Below, in pieces: positions 10,269 to 17,542 of a DNA stretch of 20,232 nt. Numbering within the stretch: position 1 is the stretch's first letter; each line of letters starts with the position of its first letter. The position numbers were made by a program, and so were the translations under genes. Source of the stretch: Cerrena zonata (taxonomy: Eukaryota; Basidiomycota; Agaricomycetes; Polyporales; Cerrenaceae); NCBI GenBank assembly GCA_038087015.1, contig JASBNA010000157.1:1-20232 (forward strand), in the 5' to 3' direction. The notes under the pieces were generated by a model. That model worked only from the letters and a program-made list of their open reading frames with translations, had not been told where the DNA came from and did no database searches.

Positions 10269-10364
10269 AGAGACACTTTGTCTCTAGTTTACTGACTTAT
10301 AACTGAGAGGGGAAGACTACTAGACAGGTTCTAGTGAGTCACTTTAGATTACTTTAATCTAAAG
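10269..10364. repeat. Two perfect hairpins with CTT loops in the LTR/leader
   Basis: Bases 10269-10285 form AGAGACA-CTT-TGTCTCT (7-bp arms). Bases 10342-10364 form a 10-bp-arm hairpin, CTTTAGATTA-CTT-TAATCTAAAG. Both lie downstream of the TATA-like box on the transcribed (minus) strand, so they would be in the RNA, where the loop reads AAG. Confidence 0.6.
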
Positions 10365-10447
10365 GTAAATACAGGAAAAATACTGGAGTTCAGAGGCTTG
10401 CTTGGAAACTGCTTCCAACCTTCTTGCTTAGAGGGAAGAGAGGGGCT

Positions 10448-10486
10448 CTATTTATGCTTTTTGGAGGCCTCCTTTCTCTAGCCAAT
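10448..10486 (-). promoter_or_regulatory. Core promoter: inverted CCAAT and TATA-like box
   Basis: On the minus strand, ATTGG (complement of CCAAT, 10486-10482) precedes CATAAATAG (10456-10448) by about 25 nt. Transcription would run leftward through the leader into gag, whose ATG is about 540 nt downstream. Confidence 0.5.
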
Positions 10487-10703
10487 CAGGTTGCGACAAG
10501 TGTCTACTCCACTTGTTGCTAAGTAAAATACAAAGATGTACTTATATAGAATAAAGTTAAAGTTTTTGGTAACTATGTTTCAGACTTGAAACATGTTTCA
10601 GATAAATATTGTCATGGTAACCTTGTATTCCTATACTGTCTTTGATATCATTGTCTTGTTTGTCTCTGATACTTTGATATGATGAACCTTAAACACATCA
10701 CTC

Positions 10704-10760
10704 TGACTCAGGTAATGTTTTGTCACTCTGACTCAGATAATGTCTTGTCACTCTGACTCA
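10704..10760 (-). promoter_or_regulatory. Three TGAGTCA sites at exact 25-bp spacing
   Basis: TGAGTCA, the consensus of Gcn4/AP-1-type bZIP factors, occurs on the minus strand at 10710-10704, 10735-10729 and 10760-10754. The sites sit in tandem copies of a 25-bp unit resembling ATCTGAGTCAGAGTGACAAA. A fourth TGAGTCA stands alone at 10335-10341. The array lies about 250 bp upstream of the TATA-like box, as expected for an LTR enhancer. Factor identity is inferred from the motif only. Confidence 0.6.
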
Positions 10761-10777
10761 GATGATGTTTTGTTAGT

Positions 10778-10840
10778 TTTGATTCCGATTTGCCGGGTCT
10801 TGATTCCGAAGTAATGGTTCTTGGTTCCGAAACACTGGTT
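10778..10840 (-). repeat. Three 21-bp tandem repeats
   Basis: The units are 10778-10798, 10799-10819 and 10820-10840, on the + strand near CTTGATTCCGAAGTAATGGTT. All share the core TTCCGA. The array sits directly next to the 25-bp TGAGTCA array but has a different period and sequence. A short open frame across it (10948-10748, minus) yields a 7-residue repeat that follows from the DNA period and is not taken as a gene. Confidence 0.8.
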
Positions 10841-10957
10841 CTTGTTGTGAGAGTAGTAAAGTCCCATCATTAGAGATCTGCAGTACCAGTTTCCAGCTAC
10901 TGTCTTCACAGATAAGTCTAGGGTTGACTTCTGTAATGTAAAATCCATATTTGATAA

Positions 10958-11773
10958 TTAAATATTATCAAGAATAATATTCTCTTTGAGGATTGATAGT
11001 GAGTCTCTTGCTGTTATGTTCATGCATGAAACCATTTTCATGCAGGACACCGTCACATGCTCCATGTATTCCGACAGTTGCTCAGGAGACAAGGGTGCAG
11101 GAGGAGGGCCCTTGGGCAGTTCCATTGTAGGATCGTCATCACGGCAAGGAACATCGGTGTTCTCCTGCCCGAATGCATCTCCCATGGGTCCTCCAGCCAA
11201 TTCACCTGAACAACAAGACTCAAGCCACTGTATGATTTCGCGTTGAAATTCAGTATCCTTAAGAGCACGATTGCGTAACTCTTGTGGAGACAAGGAATGC
11301 TTAATCCAAAGAAGCAGATGCAGGTGTAGGGTGAGACGGCCTTGAGATTCGACTGTACCGTAGTAGCCAGACGTAGGACCGAAAAGACCATCGGTGCCAG
11401 TGTCCCAACGCAGGATATACTTAATAAACAGAGTCACCACCAGGTGAAAGAATCGAGCGCACGCCACTGGATTCTGGGCAACGGTTCTCAGCCTTTCAGC
11501 GGCGTCGGGCATGTCAGGATTAGATGAAAACAAATCAATCTTCTTCCCTGCAAGATACATACAAATCGGACTTTTGGAGTCTGCCGGTGAAAACGTGATG
11601 AAAAACACAGGTGTACCTAGGCGATATATGAGCGACTGAATCTGGTTGCATTGGCGACATTTGCAAGTGGTTGAATTGGGTACATGTCCCCCCACATGGT
11701 CAACGAAGTGTAAGAACTCGAAGCATTGTCGCTCCTTATCATTGGTTGGTTTGACACCTTTGGCAGTAAACTA
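10958..11773 (-). pseudogene. Helitron Rep/helicase N-terminal fragment, truncated
   Basis: The frame runs from just after an acceptor-like AATAG at about 11774 to a stop at 10958, about 270 codons with no internal stop. It matches the Helitron helicase-like N-terminal region (PF14214 type). The conserved block LGTPVFFITFSPADSKSP is followed about 90 residues later by the HUH-type metal-binding motif SQGRLTLHLHLLLW, and upstream by a CxxC segment (CKCRQCNQ). In a full Rep the HUH nuclease nicks DNA for rolling-circle transposition, and a SuperFamily 1 helicase domain follows over about 1000 more residues. Both the usual N-terminal part and everything after about 60 residues beyond HUH are absent. 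The break coincides with the right edge of the gag-protease element, which suggests insertion of that element into the Helitron. No catalytic Tyr pair or helicase motif is present, so it cannot be functional alone. Confidence 0.8.
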
Positions 11774-12217
11774 TTTACAATATATATGCACAACGTTGCT
11801 ACGGTGTATTGCAAATCCCCGCGCAAGTTGTGCGGGCTGTTTTGCAAATCGTGTTCAGCGGCTGGGGGACCGGTTCTCCACTGGTTCAGCTCTTACCATC
11901 ATTGTATTTGGGTAGCGCGTGATCGAATCGGTTTGTCTTAACGCACTGAGCCTCCTCGGTAATAATTTGTTCCCCGGGTGTATCGTAGCTCATCCAAATA
12001 CGGTAATGGCCTTGTCTTGTGGTTCATAGCGGTACCATGTTCAGATATAGCATGTGATTTGAATATTATAAAAATTCGATATTTTTACTGCCTAGTACCT
12101 CTATCTCGGAATCTTAGGTTATTTGTGTAGGTAAGCAATCCTCATATATTCACAAATACGGCTTTTGAAAGTACGAATACAGCAAACGTTCGACATGCAG
12201 AATGACGTGGCAAAATA
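11774..12217. other. Intergenic DNA between Rep fragment and 765-residue gene
   Basis: No exon is supported. It contains a 9-bp-arm GC-rich hairpin (11818-11836) between two copies of TTGCAAATC (11809-11817, 11842-11850). It also contains an AT hairpin, TAAAAAT...ATTTTTA, near 12068-12086, which lies about 130 nt beyond the stop of the 765-residue gene and may fall in its 3' untranslated or polyadenylation region. Confidence 0.5.
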
Positions 12218-14735
12218 TTATCTCCTCTTTTTCTGGGGGCGCTTAGAAGTAGGAGCATCATCTCGTGCTCGCTTCTTGCCCGTCTTATCAGAATTACTGC
12301 CCAGCTGGGAGACCACCCATGCTACATCGTTAGCAGCGGTGCACCATGTCGAATCCTTATTGCAGTCCGGAAGAGCCTCCCCCCACCAACACAGCGTTAG
12401 CAGCACGATCAGCATTCCATTCTTTCCTGGACGTGTAAGTACGTCCCAATCACCTACAGGAGAACGTCGGAAGGTATGGCCATCCTTGGTACGCCATTCA
12501 GGTTGCATAGCACACCACCAGGCCCACCATTGTTTTTCGTACACAGCGATGCTGGCAATGGAAGGGGTCTTGGTAAAATCACGGCGAAGGTGTTGAATCC
12601 AATAACCCACTTGTGCAGGTCGCGAAGTGGTCGGCAAACCACGTGTCTGTAAAGAGGATATCAGTAAACAGAAAAGATATAGCAAAGACCGTCAACTTAC
12701 TGATGTTTCGAATTGGTTTCGACGCTCCACTGCAGCCCACCATTTTACTGCGGTGGTGAAGTAACCGTCAAGCTTCCGACTAGCAAGGTGCTGGTATGCC
12801 TCCTTGAACCATGATGGCCACTTATCTTTATTGACTTTAGGTGGTGGCGGGACGTCTGCGGGGGGGAGTACCGGTGCAAACAAAGCGGACGATGATTCGT
12901 GTTGACCCAAGCGATGCTTAGATCGCGCTGCTCTGCCCTGTCGTCCTGCATCTTCCTTGGCCTTGTCAGCTACGCTGTTCTCCTCGTCCTCATCTTCATC
13001 CATGTCTTCGTCTTCATCGTCGTCCTCCTTTTCATCCTTCCTGCCCTCACTGTCTTCTTCCTCGTCTTCTTCCTCATCTTCTTCCTCGTCTTCATCTTCC
13101 TTGTCTTCATCTTCCTCATCAGTAGTATCCACCTCATCTTCTTCGATGCTGTCCTCTTGCTGCCGACCTTTACCCTTGCGTTTACGACCGCGACGAAAAG
13201 AAATTCCCATGATATTTTGTATGGTCTTATTGGAGAGGCCTACGGAGCTCATAAGGACCCGATTGCGAGCTTTGTTACTTTCCCGCTCGAGGTCCAGAGG
13301 TAACATGCGCGCCAAGCTTGCCACTTCCCGCGCCTGATCCACTGGGTCTAACATGCGAAGCTCGTCACGAAGTGCTTCGCCGATATCAAGGGTATCCAAA
13401 GTAGGTGCAGGTGGGGACGCCTGAGGAGGTGTAGAGACTCTAGGCGGAGGTGACTGGCGGTGTGGGGAAGAAGCTCGTGTGGTTGGAGATGGGGAATTTC
13501 CCTGGGGAAGTGGGCTATCTCGCCCGATATCGTCTGGGGGTGGCGGAGAACCCGTCTCTGCATCCATATTTTCGGTGTCGCGTGTCAGTCCCTGAGTGTT
13601 GGAAGGACCTGCTTCGTCAAAAACATCCGCCTCAGGGACTGGATAATAACGATGTCACTAAAACAATCAACACATATAGATATTTAAATGTACCATTAGC
13701 GTGAACCAGAAATGATGAGAACTTGGCGGCTGCTTGACGGAATCCCTCGGCGTCAAAGTCAGACCACAGGAGCTTTTGAGGTCCAGCGGTACCACAATGG
13801 ATTCCTCGTAGAAAGAATTTACGTGAGGCACCTTCTGGGGGACGACCGACAAAGACGCTGATGCATGTTCCGGTTTGCTCAGCAACGAGCTCAATTAGCG
13901 GTAAGAGAACCTCAGAAACATTCTCTCTAGCACTGTAATAGAGTGAGTCAGAAGAGAACATTTACACAGAGATGGTGGGGACACATACGCTGACTGAGAT
14001 TCGGGGGTTGGTACAGAGTGTTGTTGAGCCAACTCCCAAATACGCATCTCATCTTCGTGTAGCTCCTTTGCTTCTCTAACACAGGACGCCCGTTCTTCGA
14101 CCGAGTCAGCTTCAAACCATTCGCGAGCGACCTTATTTCGTTCTTTAAAATTTTCCCAACTCGAATCGTCAGGAAAGTTTTCCGCGACGTACTTGTTGAT
14201 GTCTTTGTTACGCCTCTTGAAATATATTTGCCATGCAGGCAGCAGTCTAGGAGCTTGTCCGAGGGCTCGAGCATTATGCTTGTTGAGGATATCTGACCAA
14301 ACATTCCTGTGGGAGCGTTTTGCCGAGTAATTACGATACCTGAACCAACACTTAATTTTCTATTGCCAAGCAAAGTCAGTATGAGCGCTGATAACAAAAC
14401 TTGAATGGACTTACGTCCTCGGTCGTTTGCATGATGGCTGCACGCTGTTGTAGTTCTTCCGGGGACAAAAGGTCGAGTTGCTCTTCTGGCAGCTCAGCAG
14501 GAGGATCCTCCTTGAGTGGAACAGTCCATGGGAAGCGTTGCCAGTAGCCACTGAGGACCTCTTGCCAGAAATCGTTGTACGCGAGATTTGGACCGGCGAG
14601 CTGGTAGTCATCCAGTCGAGACATCAAGTAGTCCAGTCGGAGGCCATGAAAGTCGCCTTTGTTGCCGCGTTTCTTTGGAGCAGCCTTCGGTTTGGCGGTG
14701 GTGGTGCGTTGAGCGGATTTTTTGGCTTTGGCCAT
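12218..14735 (-). CDS. 765-residue basic/acidic W-rich protein, five exons (Agaricomycete family)
   Basis: The exons are 14735-14415, 14359-13989, 13932-13694, 13638-12701 and 12646-12218. The four introns are 54-56 nt (donors GTAAGT, GTATGT, GTACAT, GTAAGT; acceptors AATAG, TTACAG, TCCAG, TTACAG). All phases agree, giving 2298 nt. The N-terminus is Lys/Arg/Ala-rich (MAKAKKSAQRTT). Residues 108-122 (KIKCWFRYRNYSAKR) recall the DNA-facing helix of homeodomains. Residues 146-200 (LPAWQIYFKRRNKDINKYV) recall HMG-like segments seen in Agaricomycete proteins. Residues 231-311 look folded. Residues about 340-390 are Pro/Ser-rich, 459-469 are basic (RRGRKRKGKGR) and 473-531 are nearly all Asp/Glu. 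The C-terminal module has QWWAWWCAMQPEWR (662-675) and GKNGMLIVLLTLCWWGEAL (697-715), then a bipartite nuclear-localisation-like tail (KKRARDD...RPQKKRR). From memory, proteins with this C-terminal pattern are multicopy in Agaricales, and their function is unknown to me. A nuclear DNA-binding role is inference. It is divergently paired with the RNase H1-N gene. Confidence 0.8.
12975..13150. repeat. Trinucleotide low-complexity tract coding an acidic run
   Basis: Imperfect TCT/TCC/TCA triplets on the + strand encode the Asp/Glu run (residues about 473-531) of the 765-residue protein on the minus strand. The + strand therefore shows a spurious long poly-Ser frame, which is not a gene. Confidence 0.8.
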
Positions 14736-14931
14736 AGAAGGCTATGGAAAAATGGCGTGGGGATCCAGTAGGTCAGTTGGTCTGGAAAGCGGCCGGCCAG
14801 CATTGTTTGTGCAATGTTTGCCCGTCGCTGACATAAATCGATATCGCCCGTCTGGATTACGTGCGAAAGGCAAGGGGATGACGGTATATAAACTCGTCTT
14901 ATCCTCCATTCCCTCTCTTCCATCAACCACC
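14736..14931. promoter_or_regulatory. Shared 196-bp divergent promoter region
   Basis: This is the space between the ATGs of the leftward 765-residue gene and the rightward RNase H1-N gene. A clear TATATAAA box for the rightward gene is at 14885-14892, 40 nt before its ATG. I see no equally clear TATA on the leftward side. The short spacer makes shared regulation likely but is not proof of it. Confidence 0.55.
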
Positions 14932-16011
14932 ATGAGCCAGCCCCCTGACGAGCATCCTCCTGGGCGTACGCCCAACGTCCTCATCCCCACCCAACTGGAT
15001 GAGGTTCGTAACCTCACCCTCGACGATCTTCCTCATACTGCCGACCGTTTTCTCGAACCACATGATGAGCCTCTCCCCGGCAAAACCAACGTGTACGTCG
15101 TATGGAGAGGCCGTGTGCCAGGTCTGTATTATCGATGGTAAGTATTCTCCAAACCATTGGTACACAAACTAATTATTACCTCTTGTAGGGAGAATGCCTC
15201 ATTCCAAGTTACCGGTTACTCCCACTCCCGCTTTCGTCGCTTCTCGAACATTACCAATGCCCGCGTAGCATTCTATTTGCTTCATCCCGACCATTTGTGA
15301 AGACAAAATGCAAACGTCCCTGAAGCGCCGCGCGTGCGCCAGCCATCACCGGAACGCCCTCCTCCAGCGCAACCAGTCAGAGAACGTGCTCCTCTAGCGC
15401 AACCGGTAAGAGAACGTCAGAGACATCGTTCTCGGGAATGTTCGCCTCATTCGTCGGATGAATACTGGGCTGCGTCTGAGGATACTGGGCTGCGTCTGAG
15501 GATACTGTTTCCGAAGATTTTATTGAAGTAGAACGCCACCTTAGTAATCTCCGTCTTCATAACCCTCCCGTACCTAGTTCTACCCCTGTATCGTCGACAT
15601 CGTCTTTGAGTCAGAGTACGCTTGCCGAGCGCCGCTCTAATACCTCACGCCCTTCTACTCGGGTCGCTGATATCAACACCGAAGCTGGTCCTTCCTCGGG
15701 TGTTCGCCAGCAGCCTCGTAACACATGGTATTTCGAGGGCGACGAGCAAGACTGCGGTGAGCGCAACTGGTATGAAGGAAAGTACTTTGTTGTTGTTGTT
15801 GGGTTATCGCCTGGTGTATACCGTCATATGTGAGTCAGTAGTATATTAATAGTGCTTTGTTACTGACCTTCATTACGTTAGGGGAACTGCGCGTGTGGCG
15901 TCGGGTCTGTTACCTGACACCGTCATATGTACAGCGGCCTCCGAAGAGGAGGCTAATGCCATGTTCGTTGCCGAGTACATGAGGCAGAGAGTCCGTAGGC
16001 TACGCGATTAG
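14932..16011 (+). pseudogene. Gene with two RNase H1 N-terminal-type modules, broken by a stop and a frameshift
   Basis: Exons 14932-15137 and 15189-15300 (intron 15138-15188, GTAAGT...TTGTAG) encode 105 residues. Their second half, VYVVWRGRVPGLYYRW then GYSHSRFRRFSN, matches the RNase H1 N-terminal domain (PF01693 type), which binds RNA-DNA or double-stranded RNA. A TGA at 15298-15300 interrupts, yet the same frame stays open through an Arg/Pro-rich linker (PAQPVRERAPLAQPVRER). A 20-bp duplication (15462-15501) then shifts frame, and that frame stops at about 15529. The frame used before the duplication, if one copy is discounted, is open through 15829. A 52-nt intron (15830-15881, GTGAGT...GTTAG) leads to a last exon ending at TAG 16011. 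That part holds a second module (YFVVVVGLSPGVYRHM...). No RNase H catalytic domain is present. A genuine 105-residue one-module protein, or two separate genes, are alternatives. The two lesions between otherwise coherent parts favour a pseudogene. Confidence 0.7.
15462..15501 (+). repeat. Exact 20-bp tandem duplication causing a frameshift
   Basis: ATACTGGGCTGCGTCTGAGG is present at 15462-15481 and again at 15482-15501. Being 20 bp, it shifts the reading frame of the double RNase H1-N gene between its linker and second module. Exact identity points to a recent event. Confidence 0.9.
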
Positions 16012-17542
16012 TGATGTCGCATTATGCGCTGTTAGAATAGTTATGACCCTCGTACCGCTTATAAATGTTTTCTTGTTGTCCCCGCTCGTACCCCATATGT
16101 GTGACGTGAGTATTTGAAAGGCTTAAAGAGATCCCTTGTGATAGGGATAGGCTGTTTAACACGTTGTTTAATCTTAGTGTCTATGCTGTGTGATATATTG
16201 AAAGAAAGACTTACTGATAGCTGAGGTCACGGAAGAGACGATAGTAGTATTGCTAGAGTGAGTACCGGAAGCCAATGTAAAAGCAGTCATAAAGAGTCTA
16301 GGAGTCCAGTCGTAAAGAGTCTAGGAGTCCAGTCGTAAAGAGTCTAAGAGTGCACAATGTAAAAGCAGTCGTAAAGAGTCTAGTCGTAAAGAGTCTAGTC
16401 GTAAAGAGTCTAGTCGTAAAGAGTCTAGTCATAAAGAGTCTAGGAGTCCAGTCATAAAGAGTCTAAGAGTGTAACCATATCGTAGAGTGTCCAAATATGT
16501 TGTCGAGAGTCCAGACATGTCGAGTGTAGTTTGATAATACGAAGCGCCAGTCAATAAGGGTACATATGGCAAATAACCTGAATACGCACACCCATCAGTC
16601 ACACAATCAGTCCCAGCACATGGATTGATCACATCTGTTTTCCCTTACAATACATCTAGTCGAGAGACTTGTTCTCACTGTGTTCTACGTCTAACACACA
16701 CACATACGACGACCAAACAGGAATATGCCTTATCTCTGGTAAGGCATTAACGAAAACACCATGGCCCCTTACTACAATTCCTGTCGTTGTTCCCTCCTTT
16801 TCGTGATCACGCCATCGTCATCTCTGTCGATTCCCTCGAACTTACAAGACCTTTCAAGGATGCCAGACACTGTTGCAGAGACTCGGATGAATGAGTCTCA
16901 GTGCAGCTGTACGTGCTAGTGTTAGGATACACCGGAGTGTTGTGTCTTGACTGTGGGTATGAAGGACTTATAACCGGTACGTTGAATCGCATTCTTGATC
17001 GTCCTTGTCTATCAGGAGGGAATGCACTGTAGTTCTAACTCAATCCGTGCGATATTGTATTCAGTTATGTAGATGATCCCTACGTACTGCCGATCTCAGC
17101 ATCGAGCGTTCAAGTCATCGTTATCATCATCATCTATATACCCTCTCCTTCGTCTCTCCCAGTGAGTTACCTATACGATTGAAACATAGTTAACTCATCT
17201 TGTTATAGGATCTAAGCTCTGTATACACCGTCGTCGAACGTCCTAGGTTGCAACAACGTTGCAAGTCTAATCAGTAGGTTACAGCTTTACATCCTACTCA
17301 ACACTTCCCCTCTCACTAGACCTTTACAGCAGGCTAATAATATGGTCTATGAAATGTAGATCCTGCTTCTAGGTCCGTTTCATGTGTAGAATGTCTAAAA
17401 CATTCTTCTTGCCAATTGTCCACGGAACATTACCAAATAAGGTATGTTTTACCATTTCCTAATTAAGCATTATCTGTAAGCAACGTCAAACCTCCTAGCC
17501 CCTTGGTTATGCCTTCGTAACCACTTCCAACAGTCATATTTC
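16012..17542. other. Intergenic DNA with minisatellite, upstream of the KDZ gene
   Basis: No exon is supported. The left part carries the minisatellite at 16286-16470. Bases 16500-17540 contain only short spurious frames. The stretch nearest the KDZ ATG should hold its promoter, but I see no clear TATA box, and I did not identify a terminal inverted repeat marking the left end of the KDZ element. Confidence 0.55.
16286..16465. repeat. Minisatellite with a 15-bp core, nine copies
   Basis: The core GTCRTAAAGAGTCTA starts at 16286, 16309, 16332, 16368, 16383, 16398, 16413, 16428 and 16451. Four consecutive units are plain 15-mers. Others carry an extra GGAGTCCA (23-bp units), and one carries a 21-bp insertion ending CAATGTAAAAGCA (36-bp unit). 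That insertion ending also precedes the first copy at 16273. Degenerate GAGAGTCCA-like words continue to about 16525. Confidence 0.9.

Larger units (their letters stand above)
9908..10840 (-). mobile_element. Presumed 5' LTR and leader of the gag-protease element
   Basis: This 0.9-kb non-coding stretch immediately upstream of gag has the layout of a retroelement promoter region read on the minus strand. In order it has two tandem-repeat arrays (10840-10778 and about 10760-10704), an inverted CCAAT (ATTGG, 10486-10482), a TATA-like CATAAATAG (10456-10448), then pyrimidine-rich leader and hairpins before the ATG. A possible primer-binding site is TGGAGCCCACCGCGAGGGG near 9945-9927, downstream of the leader. 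Exact LTR ends cannot be fixed because no second LTR copy is in the window and no target-site duplication was identified. The right edge abuts the broken Helitron Rep frame at about 10950. Confidence 0.55.

Noticed and set aside
10748..10948. 66-codon minus-strand frame with a heptapeptide repeat
   Set aside because: The peptide repeat is a consequence of the 21-bp DNA array (a multiple of three). There is no family resemblance, and it lies in LTR-like DNA.
12899..13337. Long + strand frames, one almost all serine and one rich in Val/Leu/Phe
   Set aside because: They are antisense shadows of the Asp/Glu triplet tract in the 765-residue gene, which has a consistent spliced frame.
14932..16011. 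An integrated caulimovirus-like gene
   Set aside because: The PF01693-type fold is shared with cellular RNase H1 N-termini. The gene has fungal introns and no neighbouring viral genes.
16286..16465. Possible CRISPR array
   Set aside because: The repeats are 15 bp and mostly contiguous without unique spacers, in a eukaryotic gene context. This is a minisatellite.
16807..16992. Minus-strand frame of 61 codons upstream of the KDZ gene
   Set aside because: It is short, low in protein-like character, and has no splice or promoter support.
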